A DNA stretch of 64,000 bases, taken from the NCBI GenBank assembly GCA_964388235.1, contig CAYLXN010000001.1, positions 1-64,000 of the forward strand, given 5' to 3'. Made by a program: the position numbers and the translations under genes. This DNA comes from CAYLXN01 sp964388235 (GTDB taxonomy: Bacteria > Patescibacteriota > Saccharimonadia > Saccharimonadales > Saccharimonadaceae). Under the pieces are notes generated by a model. It ran no database searches. It was not told where the DNA came from and was given only the letters and a program-made list of their open reading frames with translations. Positions 53,944 through 59,806 of the stretch are shown in pieces (the first letter of the stretch is position 1; the number at the start of each line of letters is the position of its first letter).

Positions 53944-54032
53944 TGGCGGAGAGAGAGGGATTCGAACCCTCGAAAGCCAGGGGCTTTACCGCTTTTCGAG
54001 AGCGGCCAGATCAACCACTCCTGCATCTCTCC
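53944..54032 (-). tRNA. tRNA-Ser (anticodon CGA)
   Basis: Class II cloverleaf with acceptor GGAGAGA/TCTCTCC, anticodon loop CTCGAAA giving CGA, long variable arm and encoded CCA. Confidence 0.95.
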
Positions 54033-54072
54033 GTTTAGATTATTTTAACAAACTGAAGCTAAAAAGAAAAAT

Positions 54073-54105
54073 TATTAAAACAGCCCGCTGTAGAACGGGC
54101 TGTTT
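54073..54105 (-). terminator. Intrinsic terminator
   Basis: 10-bp stem AAACAGCCCG/CGGGCTGTTT; the minus strand continues TTTTAATAATTTTT. It ends the DUF4234-like gene. Confidence 0.8.
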
Positions 54106-54122
54106 GTTGTTTGAAAATAAAC

Positions 54123-54455
54123 TTAAATTTCAATTGGTGCTGCTGGGTCTTCAGCTTCAGGGAGTTTATTTAGGCTATCTTGAAAAATTCCAGGGATGAC
54201 AAAGCCAGCAATTAAATAAATTAAGAACCACATGATTGTGTTGTCATCTTTCTTGACGACTTGCGAGTAGCCTTCGCAGAATTTGTAAGCCCAGTACAGG
54301 TTGGCGATAGGCAAGATCAGTAGCCAGGCGGTCGGAATTTCAGCCCCTAGCGAATTAATTTCTTTTTTCTGTTGAACCATCCAATAGATGCCATAAATGC
54401 CAAAAGTCACAAAAGTTAGTATATACGCAGTTACAATATTACGTTTTTTGATCAT
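54123..54455 (-). CDS. Small membrane protein, DUF4234-like
   Basis: About 110 aa from the ATG at 54455, which has an AAAGGGA site; a longer reading would run into the upstream tRNA gene. The N-terminus KKRNIVTAYILTFVTFGIYGIYWMVQ matches the DUF4234 pattern. Three membrane segments (about 8-25, 45-60, 75-100) are visible. Function unknown. Confidence 0.75.
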   Translation of the reverse strand: MIKKRNIVTAYILTFVTFGIYGIYWMVQQKKEINSLGAEIPTAWLLILPIANLYWAYKFCEGYSQVVKKDDNTIMWFLIYLIAGFVIPGIFQDSLNKLPEAEDPAAPIEI

Positions 54456-54480
54456 ATTTTCCCTTTCTAGGATTAATTTT

Positions 54481-54557
54481 TGGTACACCCGATACGATTC
54501 GAACGTACGACCTTTGGCTCCGCAAGCCAACGCTCTATCCAACTGAGCTACGGGTGC
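54481..54557 (-). tRNA. tRNA-Arg (anticodon GCG)
   Basis: Acceptor GCACCCG/CGGGTGT, anticodon stem TTGGC/GCCAA with loop TTGCGGA giving GCG, GTTCGAAT T loop, encoded CCA. Most bacteria read CGU/CGC with an ACG tRNA deaminated to ICG by TadA, so a genomic GCG anticodon is uncommon. Confidence 0.93.
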
Positions 54558-54603
54558 ATGGTTGATATTCTACTTTAAAAAATGATTTTTGGCAATCAGC
54601 AGT

Positions 54604-55131
54604 TTACAAACCGATTTTTTGGATAATTTGGTCGATTAAATTTAGCTCGATTTTTTGCATCGGCAAAATAGCGCCGATAAAATCCACGATCTCTTCGCCT
54701 AACTCATCAGGGAAATTAAGCGATAAACCTTGTCCAAAACGTTTGTGCGGGATTAAAATAATAGTGAAAGATTGGTTTAGATTTTTTTGTAGACCAAATG
54801 ATTTAAATTCGTCAAATGGATAGGCCTTGGAGTCGATGTAGATATGTTCTTTGGATAAGGCATATTTGATCGAGAAATCAGAGCGGCGCAAGTAGAAAAT
54901 TAAGGCAATAATTAGCACCACTAAAACTACGGTGAATAAAATATCTTTGAGTAAAAATAGAGCTACGGCGATCATTGCCACGAAAGCTAAACCTAGAACC
55001 AAATACCAATTTTTTGAATGATGCTTTTTTTCTTCCTGATAATCCCAAGCAATGCTGATTTCGGAATCAGTTTCAGCCGATTTTTCAGGGTTGGTTGGTG
55101 TGATTTTGGGGTCTGAATCTAAATTTGCCAT
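54604..55131 (-). CDS. Hypothetical two-helix membrane protein
   Basis: 175 aa. Polar N-terminus (1-40) with SISIAWDYQEEKKHH, two adjacent membrane helices (about 43-83) and a cytoplasmic domain with regularly spaced strands (LSKEHIYIDSKAYPFDEFKSFGL), reminiscent of bacterial PH-like domains. No firm family. A TGC-TATAAT box lies upstream at about 55170. Confidence 0.6.
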   Translation of the reverse strand: MANLDSDPKITPTNPEKSAETDSEISIAWDYQEEKKHHSKNWYLVLGLAFVAMIAVALFLLKDILFTVVLVVLIIALIFYLRRSDFSIKYALSKEHIYIDSKAYPFDEFKSFGLQKNLNQSFTIILIPHKRFGQGLSLNFPDELGEEIVDFIGAILPMQKIELNLIDQIIQKIGL

Positions 55132-55291
55132 AATTTACCTAACTTTCATTAATTGTCGATGAATTAAATTATAGCAGAATTATTTTTTGCCACAATCGAA
55201 ATAAGGTTACAGCTTTCACTTGTTTCATTCGCTCCACCGACTCTCGCTTTCGCTTTGCTCATACGCGAGAGCTTGATTCTTTTCTGCTGCG

Positions 55292-55327
55292 AAATTAAAC
55301 AGAGGTCAAATGACCTCTGTTTAATTT
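55292..55327 (-). terminator. Terminator abutting tRNA-Ser(GCU)
   Basis: 17-bp perfect stem with a 2-nt loop starting right after the encoded CCA. It ends in TTTAATTTC on the minus strand. Confidence 0.8.
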
Positions 55328-55419
55328 GGCGGAGGAGGAGAGATTCGAACTCTCGCTACAGATTTCTCCGTACTAACGATTTAGCAAACCGTCCCCTTCA
55401 GCCTCTTGGGTACTCCTCC
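55327..55419 (-). tRNA. tRNA-Ser (anticodon GCU)
   Basis: Class II cloverleaf with acceptor GGAGGAG/CTCCTCC, anticodon loop TTGCTAA giving GCU, variable arm and encoded CCA. Its upstream flank holds the structured repeats at 55441-55652. Confidence 0.94.
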
Positions 55420-55440
55420 GCAATTATCAGAGCTGTGTTG

Positions 55441-55533
55441 TTTCACGAAGCTCCTGCCTAAAACGTAACCTCCTCATTTTGGCTGAGGGGACGGCAACCG
55501 TCCAGTGGTTTACGTTTCACGCAGCAGCCTCCT
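55441..55533 (-). repeat. Structured repeat, copy A (next to tRNA-Ser)
   Basis: About 93 bp, direct repeat of copy B. On the minus strand it folds as a three-way junction: closing stem AAACGTAA(A)CC/GGTTACGTTT, hairpin GGACGG-TTG-CCGTCC and hairpin CCTCA-GCCAAAA-TGAGG. It is followed by the shared tail AGGCAGGAGCTTCGTGAAA. Confidence 0.75.
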
Positions 55534-55563
55534 ATGGTACTCCTCCGCATCGAAGCTTTTGTA

Positions 55564-55652
55564 TTTCACGAAGCTCCTGCCTAAAACGCAATATTCCTCA
55601 GCTGAGGGGACGGCAACCGTCCAGCAATTTACGTTTCACGCAGCAGCCTCCT
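55564..55652 (-). repeat. Structured repeat, copy B
   Basis: About 89 bp, roughly 123 bp from copy A. It has the same fold with changed stems: closing stem AAACGTAA.../...TTGCGTTT and hairpin CCTCAGCTGAGG. A stretch matching the 5' acceptor and D arm of the adjacent tRNA-Ser (GGAGGAGTACC, GAGGCTG) lies between the copies at 55528-55548. Confidence 0.75.
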
Positions 55653-55691
55653 TGGCTTGACAACCAACCCTAACTACAGGAGGTGAATCAC

Positions 55692-55720
55692 ATTTTAGCA
55701 TAGTTTCAGATAAAAGTTAA
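55692..55720 (-). promoter_or_regulatory. Candidate promoter for the repeat/tRNA-Ser(GCU) unit
   Basis: Minus-strand TTAACT, 17-nt spacer, TAAAAT preceded by TGC. Transcription would pass through both repeats before tRNA-Ser(GCU). Confidence 0.5.
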
Positions 55721-55729
55721 TAATTAATC

Positions 55730-55758
55730 TAGACAAAATGAACACCATTTGCTATAAT
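55730..55758 (+). promoter_or_regulatory. Promoter of the distant pilin gene
   Basis: TAGACA, 17-nt spacer, TATAAT preceded by TGC, 30 nt before the ATG at 55788. Confidence 0.65.
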
Positions 55759-55787
55759 TACAACATAATTTTGAAAGGATTAAAAGC

Positions 55788-56213
55788 ATGAAATTTATGA
55801 CAAAAAACATATTTGCTAGTCTGGGACTGATTGTTGGCATGATGCTATCGTCTTTTGGCGGTGCTAATGTTTTGGCTTTGCCGCAAGCAATTGACGGGGG
55901 AGTGCCAGCAGGAGTTGAGGCAGCGCGAGGTGCTAATCAACCAAGTGAATTATTTGGTGATCAAGGTATTTTTCAGCGAATTACTAATATTTTGCTGTTT
56001 CTGATTGGCGTTTTGAGTGTGATTATGCTGATTGTTGGTGGCTTACGCTACGTCTTGTCGGGTGGCAATCAACAGGCAGTTGGGGCCGCTAAAAACACTA
56101 TCCTCTATGCCATCGCTGGTTTAATTATCGCTATTTTGTCTTACGCCATCATAAACTTCGTAATGACAACCTTTACTGGCGGCGCTGGTTACTCGGGTGG
56201 TATTGACGCATAA
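55788..56213 (+). CDS. VirB2/TrbC-like pilin, distant GG-loop copy
   Basis: 141 aa. A signal segment (about 10-30) and short mature N-terminus (SELFGDQGIFQRITNILLFL) lead to the two-helix unit with loop IVGGLRYVLSGGNQQAVGAAK and an IINFVMTTF end. It is closest to the pilins at 32973 and 33413, though 22 kb away. A GAAAGGA ribosome site and strong promoter are present. Confidence 0.8.
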   Translation: MKFMTKNIFASLGLIVGMMLSSFGGANVLALPQAIDGGVPAGVEAARGANQPSELFGDQGIFQRITNILLFLIGVLSVIMLIVGGLRYVLSGGNQQAVGAAKNTILYAIAGLIIAILSYAIINFVMTTFTGGAGYSGGIDA

Positions 56214-56285
56214 ATAAACATAGCCGTTTTGGTTTAATTCTGCTATAATCTCCTTATTAACAATAATTAATAAGTAGATTTTCAG

Positions 56286-57725
56286 ATGAAAAAGAGATTT
56301 TTTGCTGGCTTGGGCGCTTTGCTCTTGGTGGCAATTGGTTGGTTGGGTATGTCTGACTCGACTCAAGCAGCGGATTTATGGAATGGTCAAAAGCATTTCT
56401 ATACCGTTCAAATGCGTGACGATGGCCGGGCGATCACTTACGCGAAACTGGTTTTTATGAACGATAGCGACACTGACCAGACTGAGTTTAAATTTAAATT
56501 ACCAGAGGGTGTAAACGCAGATAATCTTTCAGGTCAACAAGTGCTAGCGCCGTTGAAAGATGAGCAGCGGGTTTGTAAAACTTATGAAACTAAAGATCAG
56601 TTTTTAGTTCGGGTTCCTAGCTACAGAGACGATTCGTTTGCCGACGATGCTTACCAAAGAATGCGCGAGTGTAAAGAATACGATCGCAGCGCTGGCGATT
56701 ACGACAATGATTTTAATTTCTACGACAATACCTTGTCTAGTGACTACCGTTCATTTAGTTATTACCAAGATTCGAAAAACAAGGAAGGCTTTCACTATGC
56801 TAAATTGGATCCGAAGCGAGAGGGTGATCAATATGTTTTCACCTTGAATCAGCCGATCAAAGCTCACAAGCAAGGGGCAATTTTGGTGACTTACACTAGT
56901 GCTGATTTTACAACTAATATTTTGGGGCGTTTTAGCTATAATTACAAAACTTTAGCCGTCGAAAGCATGGTTGACGAGGCTAATGTGTCGATCAATTTTG
57001 ATGAAAGTTTGTATGCTAAAGACACCGCTAAGCAAACTCGAGAAATCTCAGGAATATCAATATCTGAAGGGATGTCTGCTTCACTAGATAGCGGACTTAG
57101 GAGATCACAGAGTGTTATTGAAAGAAGAGAGAGTAATATTGGTCAGGGTGGCTATATTCATAAGCAGCAAGTTGATATTTTGCCTAATGAAAGTACAAGC
57201 ATCAAGGGTGTGTATGCAACGACTAAATTTATGCTAAAAATCGGTGATTACGCCAAGATGTTGCTGGTGATCATCGCTATCGCCGCTGCGATTATTCTGG
57301 TGGTGTTTTTCTACCGCCGTTATCGCCGCAAGCATCCAAAACCAGTGTCGCAACCAGTGGTAGTTAAGGGTGAGGGTTTGGAGGTTGTTGATCAGACAGT
57401 TGTCACCAAGTCAGTCGCTCTTTTTGACTTATTTAAAATTTCGTTGGTCAGTGTAATTGGGACGGTAGCGGTTATTTTTCTGACAATTTTCTTAACAGCA
57501 GGAATTTTAGTCGCGGCTAATACAAGCTCTTCCAGCGGACATTCAGATTATATGACTTTTGGAATGATGTTAATGATTGCTGTAGGTTACTCGGGAGTCG
57601 TCCTGCCGTTGATGTATATCCGTCGTTTTAGCCATCGTGACCAATTCATCTGGGGGTTAATCCAAGTTGGTATGTTTGTGTTTGTGGCATCAGCGTCAAT
57701 GTTTTTGACTTCATTTCTTTTTTAA
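56286..57725 (+). CDS. Exported/membrane protein with large outer domain
   Basis: 479 aa. Signal peptide (about 5-28), then an acidic, Tyr/Asp-rich outer domain (30-315). A membrane helix at about 320-342 (LLVIIAIAAAIILVVFF) is followed by a basic stretch (YRRYRRKHPK), and three more membrane segments lie at 385-415, 423-445 and 455-478. The layout recalls DUF2207-type proteins, but the match is uncertain. It follows the distant pilin by 72 nt and may be co-expressed. Confidence 0.65.
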   Translation: MKKRFFAGLGALLLVAIGWLGMSDSTQAADLWNGQKHFYTVQMRDDGRAITYAKLVFMNDSDTDQTEFKFKLPEGVNADNLSGQQVLAPLKDEQRVCKTYETKDQFLVRVPSYRDDSFADDAYQRMRECKEYDRSAGDYDNDFNFYDNTLSSDYRSFSYYQDSKNKEGFHYAKLDPKREGDQYVFTLNQPIKAHKQGAILVTYTSADFTTNILGRFSYNYKTLAVESMVDEANVSINFDESLYAKDTAKQTREISGISISEGMSASLDSGLRRSQSVIERRESNIGQGGYIHKQQVDILPNESTSIKGVYATTKFMLKIGDYAKMLLVIIAIAAAIILVVFFYRRYRRKHPKPVSQPVVVKGEGLEVVDQTVVTKSVALFDLFKISLVSVIGTVAVIFLTIFLTAGILVAANTSSSSGHSDYMTFGMMLMIAVGYSGVVLPLMYIRRFSHRDQFIWGLIQVGMFVFVASASMFLTSFLF

Positions 57726-57744
57726 TAATTTGCTAACTATCTAA

Positions 57745-57778
57745 AATTAAACCGAGGCTAAGCGACCTCGGTTTAATT
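57745..57778. terminator. Hairpin terminator, both strands
   Basis: 13-bp perfect stem AATTAAACCGAGG/CCTCGGTTTAATT just after the 479-aa gene. On the minus strand it directly follows a tRNA-Ser 3' remnant, mirroring the layout of the intact tRNA-Ser genes. Confidence 0.7.
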
Positions 57779-57794
57779 TGGCGGAGAGAAGGGG
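57779..57794 (-). pseudogene. tRNA-Ser 3'-end remnant
   Basis: 16 nt identical to the 3' end of tRNA-Ser(GGA), including the CCA and acceptor strand, but without T loop, anticodon or 5' half. Confidence 0.6.
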
Positions 57795-57871
57795 GGTGGC
57801 GCTCGCTTTGCTCGCTATATCCGTTGGCTCATGAAAAATGTAAACGCTTTTTCATTTTACGGCGCTTCACG

Positions 57872-57901
57872 AACCCTGTTTTACTCCGCAAAAACGGGGT
57901 T
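57872..57901. repeat. Long hairpin between tRNA remnant and tRNA-Ser(GGA)
   Basis: 11-bp stem AACCCTGTTTT/AAAACGGGGTT. The 57795-57905 stretch also holds TGAAAAA/TTTTTCA and GC-rich GCTCGCTTTGCTCGC sequence. No ORF is credible here. Confidence 0.5.
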
Positions 57902-57922
57902 CTCGGTCGCCTATTTCACAGC

Positions 57923-57958
57923 AAACTAAAAAGAGATCAAAAGATCTCATTTTAGTTT
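57923..57958 (-). terminator. Terminator abutting tRNA-Ser(GGA)
   Basis: Long near-perfect stem around GAGATC-AAAA-GATCTC immediately after the CCA, ending in TTTTTAGTTT on the minus strand. Confidence 0.75.
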
Positions 57959-58047
57959 GGCGGAGAGAAGGGGATTCGAACCCCTGATACGGTTGCCCGC
58001 ATACACGCTTTCCAAGCGTGCTCCTTCAGCCACTCGGACATCTCTCC
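57958..58047 (-). tRNA. tRNA-Ser (anticodon GGA)
   Basis: Class II cloverleaf with acceptor GGAGAGA/TCTCTCC, anticodon stem CACGC/GCGTG with loop TTGGAAA giving GGA, long variable arm, encoded CCA. Confidence 0.95.
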
Positions 58048-58063
58048 ATTTAGGATAGATTTA

Positions 58064-58435
58064 TTATAGCAAATTTATTATTTTTGGGATAAAGATTAGC
58101 GAACCGACGAAGGCTGCTACGATCGCTGTGATCAGGACAGCAGCGGCGGACAAGTCTTTAATTTTGCGAATTTGCTCGCGCTTCTCGAGGCAAACAAAGT
58201 CCATAATGTTCTCGATGGCGGTGTTGAGGGTTTCGGTCGCTAACACCAAGCCGATCATGATTGCTAGCACACAAATTTCAACTATGGGCGCTTTAAGAAT
58301 AATTGCCACCGCAATTACGCCGATCGAGGCTAGTATATGAACAAAATAATTTCGCTCCTCGACAATTAACAATCTAATCCCGTCAATCGCGTGGGTGAAG
58401 CTCAACAAAAAAGCTTTCATGAATCGCCAAAACAT
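58064..58435 (-). CDS. dgkA: Diacylglycerol/undecaprenol kinase (DgkA family)
   Basis: 123 aa from the ATG at 58435. Three membrane helices with EERNYFVHILASIG, the catalytic ATETLNTAIENIMDFV (Glu and Asn ligands) and KIKDLSAAAVLITAIVAAFVG. Gram-positive relatives phosphorylate undecaprenol for cell-wall lipid carrier recycling. TATAAT ends 7 nt before the ATG, so a longer GTG start at 58477 is unlikely and the mRNA should be leaderless. Confidence 0.92.
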   Translation of the reverse strand: MFWRFMKAFLLSFTHAIDGIRLLIVEERNYFVHILASIGVIAVAIILKAPIVEICVLAIMIGLVLATETLNTAIENIMDFVCLEKREQIRKIKDLSAAAVLITAIVAAFVGSLIFIPKIINLL

Positions 58436-58442
58436 GACTCTA

Positions 58443-58448
58443 ATTATA
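58443..58448 (-). promoter_or_regulatory. -10 element of dgkA (leaderless spacing)
   Basis: Minus-strand TATAAT, 7 nt before the ATG at 58435 and just past the terminator of the upstream non-coding RNA. Confidence 0.6.
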
Positions 58449-58464
58449 CAACTAACAAGCCAAA

Positions 58465-58494
58465 ATAAAAACTCCACCGAATAAATCGGTGGAG
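58465..58494 (-). terminator. Intrinsic terminator of the large non-coding RNA
   Basis: Perfect 9-bp stem CTCCACCGA/TCGGTGGAG, then TTTTTATTTT on the minus strand. Confidence 0.85.
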
Positions 58495-59125
58495 GAAAAC
58501 TCTATCTAATAATTTGTAACTGGTAAAACCAGCTACGCTAGGGCTTTATTTAATTAATCTTGCGATTAACCAAATTACAAATTACTTTTTAAGGTAATTT
58601 GCTCTTTAGTCCTAGGTTCTGCTAGCATAAAATGTCTATAATCAGCATCAACTAAAGAAACTTTAATCAACAACTGTCATAAATCACTACACTAGCAGAG
58701 TCTAGAACTAAAACAGACTCTAGAGAGTTAACCTCGATAACTAATAGCCAACAAATTTGACCAGACAAAGTCTTAAATCTAATCTGGGCCAATTAATTAT
58801 AGTGATAGTCATCAGAACCAACCAGATCTAAACATTACTGTTTAAAAATGATTAATCAGACGCAGTCAGGGGAGACTGTCGATAGATTGTAGTATTCACC
58901 AACCCTCAAATTAGCTAGTTAACTAAAGATAAAGTCAGATACAAATTGTAGCTAAAATTATCCGAATGACTAATTTCTTTGACAAAACTAGTAACTCGGT
59001 TAACTAGCTAAGTTGAAGGTTAGTAAGTCTATCAATTCATCAAGTAATCGGTGATTAACTGGTGAATTATTACATAGGTTTAATGTTCGCGCTTTCGGGT
59101 GAGGTTTTGGTCTCATCAAAAGCGT
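58465..59125 (-). ncRNA. Large structured non-coding RNA, about 660 nt, class not recognised
   Basis: A 768-bp gap without a credible gene contains one clear minus-strand transcription unit from a consensus promoter to an intrinsic terminator. The 5' end folds as a hairpin (CGCTTT/AAAGCG closing TGAG/CTCA). A long-range helix pairs 59006-59028 with 58903-58925 (23 positions, one mismatch), extended by GATAGA/TCTATC. Near the 3' end AATTTGTAA/TTACAAATT closes two hairpins, one with a GCAA tetraloop. No tmRNA tRNA-like end, RNase P core, or SRP signature was found. No ORF with ribosome site is seen. Confidence 0.75.
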
Positions 59126-59131
59126 AATTGC

Positions 59132-59160
59132 ATTATAGCATAAGCATTTTAATTTGTCAA
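59132..59160 (-). promoter_or_regulatory. Consensus sigma-70 promoter of the non-coding RNA
   Basis: Perfect TTGACA, 17-nt spacer and TATAAT with an extended TGC. It is the best promoter noted in the window, pointing to high expression. Confidence 0.88.
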
Positions 59161-59203
59161 TAAAAATGTTGTAATTGTAGTCAAAAATACAGCAAAACAA
59201 ATG

Positions 59204-59233
59204 AAAAAGTCCTTCTCCACAAGGGAGAAGGAC
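59204..59233 (-). terminator. Intrinsic terminator of the 134-aa gene
   Basis: 10-bp stem GTCCTTCTCC/GGAGAAGGAC followed by TTTTT on the minus strand. Confidence 0.85.
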
Positions 59234-59245
59234 GAAATGAACTAG

Positions 59246-59650
59246 TTAGAAGCAGTATTTGGACAATTTGTCCAATAATTTTTCTGTTTCTTTTTTTGAG
59301 AACCCTAAATGCTTTTCCCAGAAATTATATCTTCTGGAGAAGCGGGACTCTGCTCCTCTAAGACGATCAAGAATCACTTCTTTATCGTCCAAAGACACCT
59401 CCCATAAGCCTCTGTCTTCTGGGGCGAACCACAATTCCGCCACTCTGCAGTAGACCTGGTGGGCTTCGTTGTCGGAAAAATAGACGATTCCGTCTACTTT
59501 TTCCTCAATCACCAACGAAAGAAACACGGCTTCTTGACCAAAAGAATAATATGGTCTTTTTTTGTCGTAGTACTCAGCAAATTCCTCAGAGTACTCTTCT
59601 TCTTTAAATTTTTCCGCTGCTTCCAGCGGATTTTTAAAACAATTATCCAT
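59246..59650 (-). CDS. Orphan acidic 134-aa protein
   Basis: 134 aa, no membrane segment, rich in Glu, Lys and aromatic residues (EEEYSEEFAEYYDKKRPYY). The central part (VFLSLVIEEKVDGIVYFSD, RVAELWFAPEDRGLWEV) looks like a compact alpha/beta domain and the C-terminus is helical. No family recognised. Strong TTGACT-16-TATAAT promoter, AAGGAGG ribosome site and terminator: a single-gene unit built for high expression. Confidence 0.65.
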   Translation of the reverse strand: MDNCFKNPLEAAEKFKEEEYSEEFAEYYDKKRPYYSFGQEAVFLSLVIEEKVDGIVYFSDNEAHQVYCRVAELWFAPEDRGLWEVSLDDKEVILDRLRGAESRFSRRYNFWEKHLGFSKKETEKLLDKLSKYCF

Positions 59651-59715
59651 AATTTCCTCCTTATAGATAATTCTTAGTTAGACACCTCCTATTCCTTTGG
59701 CACCTAGCTTTCGAC

Positions 59716-59743
59716 ATTATAGCATAAAAACACAAAAAGTCAA
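59716..59743 (-). promoter_or_regulatory. Promoter of the 134-aa gene
   Basis: TTGACT, 16-nt spacer, TATAAT preceded by TGC. The leader of about 60 nt carries a second GGAGG motif (AATAGGAGGTG) upstream of the actual ribosome site. Confidence 0.7.
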
Positions 59744-59793
59744 TAGATTAGCTGTTAAATTTGGTTGAGTTGCAGGGGGTGGAGTTTTTTTGC

Positions 59794-59799
59794 TATAAT
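59794..59799 (+). promoter_or_regulatory. -10 element of argS (leaderless spacing)
   Basis: TATAAT preceded by TGC, 7 nt before the ATG at 59807; TTGCAG lies 18 nt upstream of it. Confidence 0.65.
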
Positions 59800-59806
59800 A
59801 AAGTCG

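Noticed and set aside
55441..55652. Possible CRISPR array
   Set aside because: Only two long, structured copies with similar spacers and no cas genes; the pattern is a tandem RNA element.
55255..55673. Two short plus-strand ORFs through tRNA-Ser(GCU) and the repeats
   Set aside because: They run antisense through the tRNA and the structured repeats and have no coding features.
58465..59125. tmRNA or RNase P RNA
   Set aside because: No tRNA-like acceptor with CCA, no tag reading frame, and no RNase P conserved core motifs were found.
59000..59200. 66-aa minus-strand ORF near the non-coding RNA 5' end
   Set aside because: It begins upstream of the consensus promoter, so its start codon would not be transcribed from it, and its sequence looks random.
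59765..59806. Upstream start of argS
   Set aside because: It lies before the -10 element, so the mRNA starting near 59807 would not include it.
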